NCBI RefSeq assembly: GCF_016890225.1
Contig: NZ_JAFELM010000028.1
Coordinates: 1 to 64,000, forward strand
Source: Bacillus suaedaesalsae
Lineage (GTDB): Bacteria > Bacillota > Bacilli > Bacillales > SA4
Reading direction: 5' to 3'
Length of the DNA: 64,000 bases
Both the position numbers and the translations under genes were made by a program. The first letter of the stretch is position 1. Each line of letters starts with the position of its first letter. Below are positions 26,809-36,112 of the stretch, piece after piece. The notes beneath the pieces were generated by a model, which did no database searches, was not told the origin of the DNA, and saw nothing but the letters and a program-made list of their open reading frames with translations.

Positions 26809-27871
26809 TTGTACCCTTCCTTTTAAATCTTTTTCCAAGATAGTAAATATAAAGTGGCACTATAATTAAAACGTAAATCCTTAAGAAGGAATTCATAAAC
26901 AGTATATCCTCAACATCCTTCCAGTCAGGAATCCAGAAACATACAGCAAAAGCAAAAACAGTTATTCCAATTAAAAAGTAATTAGCGCTTCTTTTTGGAA
27001 TAAAAAAATTAATTATTCGGATTGCTTTCCACATTACGAGAGAAATATACAAGAAAATGAATGATATGAGGCTTAGGAGAAAGAACATCGTAACTCGGTC
27101 AAACATAAACCAATCAATATTTATTGAATCTAGTATCACTACAAAGGGAAGAAACGTTGTTGATGCAGTCGCCTGACCCAAAGTTAAAATAGGTATATAT
27201 ACTGAAAAGAGAAAGAAAGGAATAAGAAATACTGCGGATAGTGTTATATATTTTCTTTCATAGGAAAAATAGGGTTGTACAAAACCAAGAAAGATAAATC
27301 CTCCAGAGAAAGCAAAATAACTCTCCAAGTATTCAGGTTTAAACAAAAAGCTTAGATCGGTATCAAGTGGTAAAGCATATCTCCAATCTACATTCTGAAA
27401 GGATATTATAAAGACGAATAATATAATCGGAATAAATAATAATGCTAATAAAAGTGCGGTTCGAATAATGGTTTCAATTCCCTTTGCGGCAATGTAAGCA
27501 GAAACAAACAACAATAAAAGAATAATTGCCCATAATGGGGTATGCGATAGAAATACCAAGGTTATGATTTCAGAATAAGCTCGGGTTGTAATAATAATAA
27601 CGATAATTAAATATAGCAGAATGGGTGTAAAAAAGAGAAATGTCACACCTTTCCTTCTACCTGAAAATATGCTTAATATATCTTTTTTTGGAAAGAAACT
27701 TAATCCTTTCATATAAATTAACAAACATAAAAAATGAACAATAATTCCAACCGAAATTGGGAACCAATGTCCCTGGTCTGTACTTGCAATAATATCAGCA
27801 GGGAACATAAAAAAAATTAGTCCCAGGTGGCAAATAACATACATCATCATTACATGCAAACTTTTAACCAC
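26795..27871 (-). CDS. GerAB-type germinant permease (APC superfamily)
   Basis: 358 residues with about ten transmembrane helices, the usual GerAB size. GTG start at 27871 after GAAAGGAAAG; it overlaps the end of the A-subunit gene by 8 bases and the C-subunit start by 14 bases, so translation is probably coupled. This subunit binds the germinant amino acid in known receptors. The N-terminus lacks much of the usual polar lead, and the germinant cannot be predicted. Confidence 0.9.
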   Translation of the reverse strand: MVKSLHVMMMYVICHLGLIFFMFPADIIASTDQGHWFPISVGIIVHFLCLLIYMKGLSFFPKKDILSIFSGRRKGVTFLFFTPILLYLIIVIIITTRAYSEIITLVFLSHTPLWAIILLLLFVSAYIAAKGIETIIRTALLLALLFIPIILFVFIISFQNVDWRYALPLDTDLSFLFKPEYLESYFAFSGGFIFLGFVQPYFSYERKYITLSAVFLIPFFLFSVYIPILTLGQATASTTFLPFVVILDSINIDWFMFDRVTMFFLLSLISFIFLYISLVMWKAIRIINFFIPKRSANYFLIGITVFAFAVCFWIPDWKDVEDILFMNSFLRIYVLIIVPLYIYYLGKRFKRKGTNETT

Positions 27872-29195
27872 TATTATCTTTCCTTTCAATGTTTAAATAA
27901 AGATATGACTTTCCAAAGGTAGTTAAGCTTGCAAAATAAGAACAAATTAGCACAATACCAGTAACGAGACCTAATACCCCGTATAGTGAAGAGAGGATTA
28001 TGTTGATATATTTGAATAACCTGATTGATGTCGTACTTTGGGTTCCAACAAGTGTTGAGTTGGCAATAGTAGTAGCTGCAAGAATAATAATTAAAAGATT
28101 ACTAACTAATTTAGCTTCCACAACTGCTTGACCTAATATTATCCCCCCAACCATCGTAATCGTTTGACCGACTGATTTTGGTAACCTTACACTTGCCTCA
28201 ATTATCAATTCTAATACTATCAACATTATTATTACTTCAACTAAGGCAGGATAAGGTACTCCCTCTCTGCTTTGGGCGACTGAAAGTGCAAGCTCAATCT
28301 GTAATACTTCAGGATTAACTGCTACCAATGCTACATACAATCCTGGTGCAATCAAAGCAACTAATATTCCAATGATTCTTAAGAAACGTATTGCTATCAT
28401 AATTGGGAATGGAAAATTACGATCATTTTCAACTATGAACATATCCCATATTAAATTAGGAAGTATTAATGCAAAAGGAAGTTGGTTTACAAATAAAATA
28501 ACTCTCCCCCTTTTAAGGAATTGAGAAGCATGAAAAGGAAGTTCTGTAGTATTAAATTTAGAAATTGTGTCCCATGAAGAAAACTCCAGCATTTTTGATA
28601 AACCCTGTAAATCAGTAATTTCCAAATCATTATTTTTTTCAATTAAACTTTTTATATTATCAACTAACTTTTGATCCACTTTGTCATTTAAATAGAGCAA
28701 GGAAACATTAGTTTTCTGAACCATGCCTGTTGAAGTGGTGTGAACAATAAGTTGTTTTGAAATAAGTTGTTTACGCAGTAAACCGATATTCGTATCAATA
28801 TCCTCTGTAAAGGAATTTAAAGGACCTTGAATTACATTTTCATTTGTTGGAATTTCTATTGAACGATTTATCGATTTCGAAATAGGCTCGTAGATAATAA
28901 ACTGTTTAGTATTTTCAATAAATATAATGAGTTTGCCTTCAAGTATTGATGATATAGCCCTTTTTGTATCATTTTCAAAAACATCACCTATTAAATTAAA
29001 TAACAATTGTGTCGTTTTTCCTTTTAAAATTAGACTTTCTGTTTGTTTTTGTAGTGTTGTTTTTGTCTTGGTAATATCAAGTAAAGTATTTAATCCTAGG
29101 AATACAACCTCTTCTTCTATGAGATAATCACGTTTTATAAAAAAATCATCATTATCCCCTAGAGCTATTTTTATATCCGTTATCAATGTTTCCAT
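27864..29195 (-). CDS. GerA-family germinant receptor A subunit, short C-terminus
   Basis: 443 residues from the ATG at 29195 (GAAGGG). A soluble N-terminal half is followed by LPFHASQFLKRGRVILFVNQLPFALILPN and membrane helices with the diagnostic LPKSVGQTITMVGGIILGQAVVEAKLVSN. Known A subunits run to about 480 residues and end with an extra PYLxP-containing cytoplasmic tail; here the protein stops soon after SYFASLTTFGKSYLY. A pore-forming role for A subunits is established. Whether the short tail matters is open. Confidence 0.9.
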   Translation of the reverse strand: METLITDIKIALGDNDDFFIKRDYLIEEEVVFLGLNTLLDITKTKTTLQKQTESLILKGKTTQLLFNLIGDVFENDTKRAISSILEGKLIIFIENTKQFIIYEPISKSINRSIEIPTNENVIQGPLNSFTEDIDTNIGLLRKQLISKQLIVHTTSTGMVQKTNVSLLYLNDKVDQKLVDNIKSLIEKNNDLEITDLQGLSKMLEFSSWDTISKFNTTELPFHASQFLKRGRVILFVNQLPFALILPNLIWDMFIVENDRNFPFPIMIAIRFLRIIGILVALIAPGLYVALVAVNPEVLQIELALSVAQSREGVPYPALVEVIIMLIVLELIIEASVRLPKSVGQTITMVGGIILGQAVVEAKLVSNLLIIILAATTIANSTLVGTQSTTSIRLFKYINIILSSLYGVLGLVTGIVLICSYFASLTTFGKSYLYLNIERKDNSG

Positions 29196-29321
29196 GAAAT
29201 TTATCCCTTCACTTTGAGTTATGTTTAAATTTCGCATATTTTGTTGTTAATATTCAAAGGTGAAGTAGATATTATTCTATTTAATAGGTAATTTATTATC
29301 ATCATAACCTTTGGTAACTAT

Positions 29322-29354
29322 AAAAAAGCATTAATCCTTCTCGGATCAATGCTA
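29322..29354 (-). terminator. Terminator of the 29452-29856 lipoprotein gene
   Basis: AGCATTGATCC pairs with GGATTAATGCT around four bases on the minus strand, followed by TTTTTT. Another member of the ATTAATCC terminator family. A copy of the CCCGTTAG motif follows at 29368-29400. Confidence 0.75.
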
Positions 29355-29451
29355 GCATATAATTCTCTTATTAAACTTAACTTACCCGTTAGTCAAAAAG
29401 TCCCTACAAGAAAAACAATAGAAACTTATACTATCATAAGGAAACAATAAC

Positions 29452-29856
29452 CTAGTTTAGCAAGTTTTCTTTTAGTTTTTCTGCATTTTCTTTGTCTAAT
29501 TTTCCATACCCTTCTTTTTCATTGTTGCTAATAATTGTTGCAGTTTCATTACTGTTAAACCAAATTCTATATTCATATAGCCTTTCTGGCATATTCTTAT
29601 CGAATGAATAAAATAAAGCAGCTAATAAATCTTCTTTTCTAGCCATTTCTGCTTTAGTGTTTGGCTCCCAATTGACTTCTATAAAAGTTTCCTTTATTAA
29701 ATCTATCCGTTCCATATCTGTAATCATTATAGTTTCTTCATAATTACCTTCTTCACTTACTTTTTGAACTTCGATTCTTTCTAATTGACTATTTCCGTGC
29801 CCGTCACAACCAGCTAAGAGCATTAAGAGGATAGTTAAATTTATAATTTTTTTCAT
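29452..29856 (-). CDS. Lipoprotein of unknown function
   Basis: 134 residues. Signal MKKIINLTILLMLLAGCDG has a clear lipobox (LLAGC, Cys17), so the mature protein is anchored outside the membrane. The mature part is acidic, with a beta-like block (YRIWFNSNETATIISNNEKEGYGKLD) common to small Bacillus lipoproteins. Start after AAGGAGGTGC. Sits between the lysR gene and the ger operon, all on the minus strand, but has its own terminator. Confidence 0.75.
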   Translation of the reverse strand: MKKIINLTILLMLLAGCDGHGNSQLERIEVQKVSEEGNYEETIMITDMERIDLIKETFIEVNWEPNTKAEMARKEDLLAALFYSFDKNMPERLYEYRIWFNSNETATIISNNEKEGYGKLDKENAEKLKENLLN

Positions 29857-29922
29857 CTCTTTGCACCTCCTTAATTATAGACGGTTATAATTATTAAAAG
29901 TTCTATTATTAAACTCTTTCCG

Positions 29923-30789
29923 TTAGTTGAGTAAATCCATAAAGTCTCTAAGTACCATAGGAATCCACTTCTTAGGATGAATAATTAGTTGAAGATCTAA
30001 CTTGATATCCCTATGCGCAAAGGGGAGAACAACCAAATCCCCTCTTTCGATTTCATCTAAAACAGTAATGCGAGGAAGTAGAGAGATACCAAAGCCTGTC
30101 ATCAAACAACGCTTTATTGCCTCTGGATTTCCTAACTCCAAACCGATATTATAATTGATATTGTTTTCCCGAAGTAATCTCTCTAGCATAATCCTATAGT
30201 TACAGCTTGCTTCTGGCATAATCCATTCCTTATCAGACAGATGATCAAGTGTAATTGTTTGGTAGGATGCATACGGATGATTCGGATTAGCGACTAGAAC
30301 GAGTGGTTCCTCTCTTATTTTCACATAACAAAGGTTCATATCAGTTGGTTTGTTTTCATATAAAAGTCCAATATCAAACTCTCCATCCCTGACTTTTTCG
30401 ACAATAATGGGTTCTTGGTCGGGTTGAAGTCTTATACTCAGTGACGGATATCTTTGGCGAATCTTTTGAATAAAGGAAGGAAGATAGTATGTGGCTATCG
30501 AATCAATAGTGCCTATTGAGAGTGTACCTTCTTCCAGAATACTCAAGCGTTCCTTTGATTGTTGAAACAAATCAAGAATTTGAACTACTATTCTTAATAA
30601 CTCCTCGCCAGCATTAGTTAGAGCAAGACCTTTCCCATATCGTTCAAATAACTTAACTCCATAGAATTTCTCTAATTTCTGAATTTGCATGGTTACACTT
30701 GATTGAGCGTATCCAAGCTCATGTGCTGCTCTAGTAAAGCTTTTATGGGCAACTACTGCCCGAAATGTTTGGAAATACGTGATATCCAT
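29923..30789 (-). CDS. LysR-family transcriptional regulator
   Basis: 288 residues. N-terminal winged HTH MDITYFQTFRAVVAHKSFTR with AAHELGYAQSSVTMQIQKLEKFYGVKLFER, then a substrate-binding co-inducer domain (SIGTIDSIATYYLPSFI). Start ATG at 30789 after AGAGGTC. Divergent from a DapA-family gene, the usual layout for a LysR regulator and its target. A 9-1-9 palindrome overlaps its own ribosome site. The co-inducer is unknown. The stop codon lies inside a copy of the dispersed CCGTTAGTTGAGTAA motif. Confidence 0.92.
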   Translation of the reverse strand: MDITYFQTFRAVVAHKSFTRAAHELGYAQSSVTMQIQKLEKFYGVKLFERYGKGLALTNAGEELLRIVVQILDLFQQSKERLSILEEGTLSIGTIDSIATYYLPSFIQKIRQRYPSLSIRLQPDQEPIIVEKVRDGEFDIGLLYENKPTDMNLCYVKIREEPLVLVANPNHPYASYQTITLDHLSDKEWIMPEASCNYRIMLERLLRENNINYNIGLELGNPEAIKRCLMTGFGISLLPRITVLDEIERGDLVVLPFAHRDIKLDLQLIIHPKKWIPMVLRDFMDLLN

Positions 30790-30800
30790 ATCATGACCTC

Positions 30801-30819
30801 TTATCAAAATTTTTGATAA
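30801..30819. promoter_or_regulatory. LysR-type operator, 9-1-9 palindrome
   Basis: TTATCAAAA-T-TTTTGATAA is a perfect inverted repeat containing ATC-N9-GAT, the T-N11-A pattern of LysR boxes. It lies 12 bases upstream of the lysR start and 80 upstream of the DapA-family gene, so it could serve autorepression and divergent activation. Confidence 0.75.
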
Positions 30820-30898
30820 TACCTATCACTAATTATAGCTAACTCCGATGAGTAGTACCATGATATATTGAAATCAATTAAATTTAGGGGTGATTTTA

Positions 30899-31783
30899 GT
30901 GTTAAATGAGAAGAATTTTTCAGGTATATACGTACCAACGGTGACACCGTTTAACTCAGTCATGGAAGTAGATTGGGATTCTTATAATAGGTATTTAGAG
31001 GCTTTATTACAGAATAATATCCAAGGTCTAGTGGTCAATGGAACTACTGGAGAAGCCCCGACATTGTCTTGGGAAGAAGTAGTAGCCCTAGTCAAAATAA
31101 CAAAGGATCACGTAAGGAAGAGTTCTAAACGGATCCCAATAATTGTTGGAACAGGAACCAATTGCACCTCCACTTCTGTGAAAAGAACAGAAATTGCCGG
31201 TGAAATTGGCGCTGATGCAGTTCTGGTGGTAACTCCTTATTATAACCGCCCTTCACAAGAGGGGGTACTTTCACATTTTCGAAAAGTTGTGGAAGTCGGA
31301 GTTCCAGTTATTGCGTATGAGGTCCCTTCCCGAACTAGCATTGATTTATCTTCTTATACAGTCCAGTCAATATTAGATATGAATGGTGTAATTGGTCTGA
31401 AGGACAGTACCAGAAATATTGACCTTATCTCTAAAATAGATAAAACAAAACCCATCCTTTGTGGCGATGATATTAATTTTTATTCAATGTTAGAAAAAGG
31501 AGCTTCAGGAGGAATTTTAGCGTCTGCAAATATCCATACAGATTTATTTCTGGAGGTTTATAGACTTTTCAATCAAAATCAAGTGGAATCGGCCAAAAGA
31601 GTATTTGACTCTTTGGAACCATTAATTCAACGATTATTTCAAGAATCAAATCCCTCACCACTTAAGTGGGTACTTGCAAAACAAGGTATCTTAGCACATG
31701 ACACCTTGAGACTACCAATGTGTCCTATAAGTAAAGAATTAGGAAAACAGTTGAATAATTTACTTGAGGATTTCACTCATTAA
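30899..31783 (+). CDS. DapA/NanA-family aldolase
   Basis: 294 residues, (beta/alpha)8 barrel. Catalytic elements: Thr-Thr at 49-50 in NGTTGEAPTLS, Tyr140 in AYEVPSRTS, Schiff-base Lys168 in IGLKDST. The first block GIYVPTVTPF is typical of dihydrodipicolinate synthase. GTG start at 30899 after AGGGG; an earlier GTG at 30890 overlaps that site. Its LysR partner and lack of lysine genes nearby suggest a paralogue rather than the housekeeping DapA. Pyruvate is the expected co-substrate. Confidence 0.88.
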   Translation: MLNEKNFSGIYVPTVTPFNSVMEVDWDSYNRYLEALLQNNIQGLVVNGTTGEAPTLSWEEVVALVKITKDHVRKSSKRIPIIVGTGTNCTSTSVKRTEIAGEIGADAVLVVTPYYNRPSQEGVLSHFRKVVEVGVPVIAYEVPSRTSIDLSSYTVQSILDMNGVIGLKDSTRNIDLISKIDKTKPILCGDDINFYSMLEKGASGGILASANIHTDLFLEVYRLFNQNQVESAKRVFDSLEPLIQRLFQESNPSPLKWVLAKQGILAHDTLRLPMCPISKELGKQLNNLLEDFTH

Positions 31784-31839
31784 TTGAGCGAGGCTGCCGG
31801 TGGATTTGCAGGCTGCCTCTCGTTCCATGACAATATTTA

Positions 31840-31982
31840 GCTTCATACGTTGCGTCTGCACATATAGGTGTAATTCAACAATGGTTGAATAGTGGAAGGA
31901 AAGAATCTCCTCAAGAAATGCTAGAATTTTATCGACCATTACAGTTAATGGTCCCTTCTTTGCTGCTGGGTTAAAAAAATAA
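31840..31982 (+). pseudogene. C-terminal remnant of a TetR-family regulator
   Basis: Plus-strand reads ASYVASAHIGVIQQWLNSGR then KESPQEMLEFYRP, then a one-base shift into ITVNGPFFAAGLKK and stop. This is the end of the common TetR C-terminal ligand domain. The DNA-binding part is gone. Imperfect GAGGCTGCC/GGCTGCCTC arms at about 31790-31822 may terminate the DapA-family gene. Confidence 0.75.
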
Positions 31983-32118
31983 TAATTTATAAAAGGGACA
32001 GTACCTATCTACCCCTCTAACTCGCAAATGAGAATAACATTTACAAACGAAAGTAAAAATAAGTTCCAAGCATAGACTAGAGTATTATCTATGTTCTCTA
32101 GATAAATCGGAGGTACTT

Positions 32119-33020
32119 ATGTTTAATATAATTAATCATGGATTGACATTTTTTTCCTATTTTTGTTTTCGTGTTTTATCTTTAATTATTTTATTATGGA
32201 AGATGCAAGTAATTTTTATATACTATATATCTTTTGTGCCATTTTTTTGGGAATTGGATTTTATAATAGTCCTCTTTGGATTATTTACCTATTAACAACG
32301 TTAGTGGTAGCAGGTAGATTTTTTTTAATACCTGATCCTTCACGGAATATAGTTACTTTTATTACATATTTAGTTACCTATTTATTAATAGCAATGATAT
32401 CGGTTGGACTAATGAAGAATGTTCAAAAAGTGAAAGAGGAAAATAGACAATTAACAAAAGTGTTAGCAAATGCATTGGTTTCTAGGGATCCCTATACATT
32501 GCATCATTCTGAAAACGCAGCAAAATACTCTTTAGAATTAGCAGAAGAGATGAACTTGTCAAAAGATATATGTGATTCTATACGCACCGGTACTTTATTA
32601 CACGATATCGGAAAGATAGGAATACCAGAGAATATATTAAACAAGGATGACAAGCTTACAGATCAAGAATATAAAATAATAAAAGATCACCCGCAAATTG
32701 GGTACAAAATCATCGAGGATGTTTCAATTTTCAACGAAAATGGAGTGTCTGATATCGTTTTATATCATCATGAAAGATACGATGGTAAAGGCTATCCAGA
32801 AGGACTTAAAGAAGATGAAATACCATTAACACCTAGAATTGTAGCAGTTGCCGATGCTTTCGATGCGATGTCGTCCAAACGTAGTTATCGTGAAGAACTT
32901 GACCATGATTATATTCTTAATGAAATTAGTAAAGGTAAAGGCACACAATTCAATCCTAAAATTGTCGATATCTTTCTTAAGAACTTCGCACAAAGGAATA
33001 CACACCAAAAGGAAAGGTAA
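32119..33020 (+). CDS. HD-GYP-domain membrane protein, 5' frameshift in a T-run
   Basis: The catalytic part is intact: HD motif LLHDIGKIGIPENIL, then DHPQIGYKII, HHERYDGKGYPEGL (GYP) and VAVADAFDAMSSKR. HD-GYP proteins hydrolyse cyclic di-GMP or related nucleotides. Upstream are three to four membrane helices. The best start (ATG 32119 after GGAGGTACTT) is in a different frame. It joins the main frame across ACATTTTTTTCC near 32150, so a one-base slip has occurred in the genome or the sequence. In the main frame the first start codon is TTG at 32163, without a site. Confidence 0.8.
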
Positions 33021-33060
33021 AAAGCTGTACTTCCTTCTTCAAGTACAGCTAATTTTATTC
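33021..33060 (+). terminator. Terminator of the HD-GYP gene
   Basis: AGCTGTACTT pairs perfectly with AAGTACAGCT, followed by AATTTTATTC. Confidence 0.75.
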
Positions 33061-33113
33061 TATTTTATAGGTCTCTATAAACTTCCATGCTTCCAATTTA
33101 GTTATGTTTAACT

Positions 33114-33875
33114 TTATCTATTAACATTCATGCCTAAGAAGCTAAGCGCCTGCCTGACATCAGAAAAAACTCTTAATTCCCTTGGATTAATGCCCAGTTG
33201 TATCGCTTCCATTGCCAATTCAGATCTTATTCCAGTGAGGATACACTCAACTCCAAGTAACTTTAATACATTGGTAATATTAAAGAGGTAATTAATAACG
33301 ATTGAGTCTAGTTTGTAAATGCCTGAAAAATCTATAATTAAATTTCTAACATTTTGTTTCTGTACATTGATTGGTACTAACTCTAATAGTTTAATAGTGC
33401 GCTCTTGGTTGATCTTACCCAACAATGGAAGAACTGCAATTCCTGCCATGAGTGGAACAATGGTTGATGCTAAAGCATCTATTTGTTTATTCATTTCATT
33501 ATGTTCTTGCTCTTGTACTTTTCTCTCAGTGATATCATTTACATAAGTTTGAATGGCTTTTGTATCACCTATCTTGATGGGATGGCAATATAACTCAACA
33601 TCCACTGTCGATCCGTCCATTCTAAATATCGTCTCTTCAATTAGTTCTGCAGGCTCGCTGTAGGCTCCAGATATTCTCTTTACAATTGCAGGTTTAGATG
33701 TCTCTTTGAATATATCAATCGGACTGGCACCAATTACGTCTTCCTTTGATGCTCTAAAGAACTTTTCTGCTGCTTCATTTATGTAGATAATCTTCAATTG
33801 AGTGTGAACAATTAATGGGTTTAATGAATACTCCATCACTTCTTTATAATTTATATCTGATATTGATTCATTCAA
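33114..33875 (-). CDS. PAS-STAS regulator (RsbR-like)
   Basis: 253 residues. PAS domain at about 8-120 (HTQLKIIYINEAAEKFFRAS, IFRMDGSTVDVELYCHPI, VNDITERK), short coiled linker, STAS domain at about 135-250 (STIVPLMAGIAVLPLLG, NLIIDFSGIYKLDSIVINYL, GINPRELRVFSDVRQAL). This is the RsbR-paralogue layout feeding the stressosome; SigB activation is the expected output. The PAS part lacks the Cys signature of a LOV light sensor. TTG start after AGGAGG. Confidence 0.85.
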   Translation of the reverse strand: MNESISDINYKEVMEYSLNPLIVHTQLKIIYINEAAEKFFRASKEDVIGASPIDIFKETSKPAIVKRISGAYSEPAELIEETIFRMDGSTVDVELYCHPIKIGDTKAIQTYVNDITERKVQEQEHNEMNKQIDALASTIVPLMAGIAVLPLLGKINQERTIKLLELVPINVQKQNVRNLIIDFSGIYKLDSIVINYLFNITNVLKLLGVECILTGIRSELAMEAIQLGINPRELRVFSDVRQALSFLGMNVNR

Positions 33876-34133
33876 TGTATTTCCTCCTAAATATGCAATA
33901 AATGAAAAAATGCCACTTATGGTAAAGGCAATTACTTATACTATAAAAGCCTCCATAAATGACATATAAATCTTAAGTATGATTATATTATTAAGGTTTT
34001 ATTTCTCTATTTCCTATGCTATCACAAAAAGAGTCTTAAATACTGAAAATTTTATACCTTTCAACAACATTAGCAAATAACCTATTCAGTATCAAATATA
34101 GATTTCAATTATGATTCTTATCTTCACTGAAAA

Positions 34134-34658
34134 CTATAAATGAAAATCTACTTCATCACTAGGTAATACCTCTGCAAACCATCGTAAAACATTATTATGG
34201 TGGTTCATAATTTGTTGGGCAGTAATCTCCTCTGAATCCCATGTACTATGAGAATCAGAAATTAATATTACTTTATATCCCATACTGAACGCTCTCCTAC
34301 ATGTCGTATCAACACATACTTCTGTTTGGATACCTGTTATATATAAATGGCCAATATTACGTAATTTCAATTCTTCTTCTAATGAAGTATGATGAAACGA
34401 ATCTGGGGTCGACTTTTGTATGATTACATCTTCAACTTGTGGAAAAATATGAGAATGAATTTCCCAACCAACAGTTCCAGTCTCTAAAGGTCTTCCAGCT
34501 GGAGCATTGTGTTGAACATATATAATCTGTGTATCAGTAGCGCGTGCTTTCGTTATTAAATTGCTTATTTTATCTAATAACGTTTTTCCTCTGTATACTT
34601 CTTTACCTTCAGTGAACATTCCATTTTGAACATCAATAATCAATAAAGCACTCTTCAT
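34134..34658 (-). CDS. Isochorismatase-family cysteine hydrolase
   Basis: 174 residues. Triad visible: Asp9 (IIDVQNGMF), Lys82 (IIQKSTPDSF) and nucleophile Cys115 (TEVCVDTTCRRA). The cis-peptide region GIQTEVCV is typical of nicotinamidase/ureidoacrylate-like hydrolases. The enzyme cleaves an amide or enol-ether bond in the cytoplasm; the exact substrate is not predictable. Start ATG at 34658; AGAGGTAA sits close upstream and an adjacent ATG at 34661 is possible. Confidence 0.85.
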   Translation of the reverse strand: MKSALLIIDVQNGMFTEGKEVYRGKTLLDKISNLITKARATDTQIIYVQHNAPAGRPLETGTVGWEIHSHIFPQVEDVIIQKSTPDSFHHTSLEEELKLRNIGHLYITGIQTEVCVDTTCRRAFSMGYKVILISDSHSTWDSEEITAQQIMNHHNNVLRWFAEVLPSDEVDFHL

Positions 34659-34865
34659 CATTTACCTCTCTAAGTAAAAATCTTTCATATTTTTATCAAT
34701 AACTTAACACACTTGTTATGTATCTCTAAATCTAGGATTATTGTTTTTCCAACTCCTAAGAATTTATGATGCCAATGTTGGATTATTAAATGGCCTTCTT
34801 CTAATAAGTATGATAAACGCCTAGTCCCAATTCATAATCACACTTCAGTAGCTTGATTTGAGCAA

Positions 34866-35009
34866 TTAAAAAATTTCACCTAAAAATGATTGTACAGCTT
34901 TTGGCAATAGCTGATAGATTAATCCTTCGAATTTTAGATCAAGTAAACCCGCAATCACCAAAACAATGATGATTGTAGAAACAATAAACTTCTTATTCAT
35001 TCTTTTCAA
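34866..35009 (-). CDS. 47-residue single-pass membrane peptide
   Basis: TTG start at 35009 after AAGGAGGGACATC, a near-perfect site. The product is MKRMNKKFIVSTIIIVLVIAG followed by LLDLKFEGLIYQLLPKAVQSFLGEIF: a basic start, one membrane helix and an amphipathic tail. The strong start and protein-like tail support a real gene. Unknown function. Confidence 0.6.
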   Translation of the reverse strand: MKRMNKKFIVSTIIIVLVIAGLLDLKFEGLIYQLLPKAVQSFLGEIF

Positions 35010-35171
35010 GATGTCCCTCCTTTCTCTTCAAGTGTATAATGAAATATAAAATTTTTACACTTGAAGAAATTTAACATTAATCCGATTCAATTCGATAAAC
35101 TGTACAATGCTCCTTGTACGTATTTTCGTATGTACTCATCAACTAATTCAGTAATAGATCTAGCTTAATTG

Positions 35172-35582
35172 TTATGATTTCCTACACTCAATAATATCCT
35201 GAAGAATTTCAACATGCACTGAAGCCCAGGCTTTCTCTCGAAAATGAAGAATAACACTTACTGTAAGGGTTACGATATAAAAAAAACCAAACAAAAGAAA
35301 ATGCAGACTTCCTTCTCTAAATAGAAACTCTTGAAGCTGCTTTGAAAAGAGGAAAAAGAACCAAGGTACTGAAGTGACAAATATAGGGATGATTCCAGAC
35401 GCCTGTTTTTCTTTTATCATTCGGAAATAAATAAGTTTGAGAATTGCTGTTTCATTGGACTCATAAAAGGAGATAATCTCCTGGATCTCCACTAATTCTT
35501 TTTGTTGTTTTAAAGGCTTCCTGCTTGTATTAAGCCTTAATAGTTTTTTATAAAGCTTATGGGCATCTCCGCGAAAAGACAA
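35172..35582 (-). CDS. Hypothetical protein with two C-terminal membrane helices
   Basis: About 136 residues. The N-terminal half is basic and helical (HKLYKKLLRLNTSRKPLKQQKELVEIQ), then two transmembrane segments around IIPIFVTSVPWFFFLF and FLLFGFFYIVTLTVSVIL, and a soluble tail. TTG start at 35582 has AGGTG correctly placed; a GTG three codons earlier overlaps it. Family not recognised. Confidence 0.5.
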   Translation of the reverse strand: MSFRGDAHKLYKKLLRLNTSRKPLKQQKELVEIQEIISFYESNETAILKLIYFRMIKEKQASGIIPIFVTSVPWFFFLFSKQLQEFLFREGSLHFLLFGFFYIVTLTVSVILHFREKAWASVHVEILQDIIECRKS

Positions 35583-35844
35583 TATTATCACCTGTTTTTA
35601 AGAATGAGTACCTATTATTTCCTTTTTAACTATAAATATGTGCCTTAATATACTGACGCGATATTTTTATATGAGCCTTCTAAAATGGTCATTCTGTTAG
35701 GCCCTTGGAATATCCCATCCTTTTTCATATCAATCCTTCTAATTAGTCACCTATAACTTATCCGTAGTGCAAAGCAATAATAAAACTTAGCCACATAGAA
35801 TCCCTTATATAAATCAATACTATTAGTAAAAAAGTGGAGGTACT

Positions 35845-35982
35845 ATGAAAAATTCCAAAACACAACAACTACTAATAGGCAGCACCTTATTATCCAGTAT
35901 ATTTAGCATAGCAATTGTGGTATTAACGATATATCATCATATCACGATAAATAATCAGCTTAATGAGTTAAAGAAGGGTTAG
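35845..35982 (+). CDS. 45-residue membrane peptide
   Basis: ATG preceded by GTGGAGGTACT. The product has a short polar start (MKNSKTQQ), a helix (LLIGSTLLSSIFSIAIVVLTIY) and a hydrophilic end (HHITINNQLNELKKG). The stop codon lies inside the left arm of a strong terminator. The site-gene-terminator set is complete, so this is a convincing small gene of unknown role. Confidence 0.65.
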   Translation: MKNSKTQQLLIGSTLLSSIFSIAIVVLTIYHHITINNQLNELKKG

Positions 35983-36004
35983 TACTAACTAATCCTTCTT
36001 TTAC
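35970..36004 (+). terminator. Terminator overlapping the end of the 45-residue gene
   Basis: AGAAGGGTTAGT pairs with ACTAATCCTTCT around four bases and runs into TTTT. Confidence 0.8.
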
Positions 36005-36112
36005 TGTGCCATAAAGGAACATTTAAATATAACTTCCCCTTATCTCATTACTTAAATTAGGTAGTATATTAATTCTTGGTAGATGAGTATTCTCTTCATG
36101 AATAAAGTTTTA

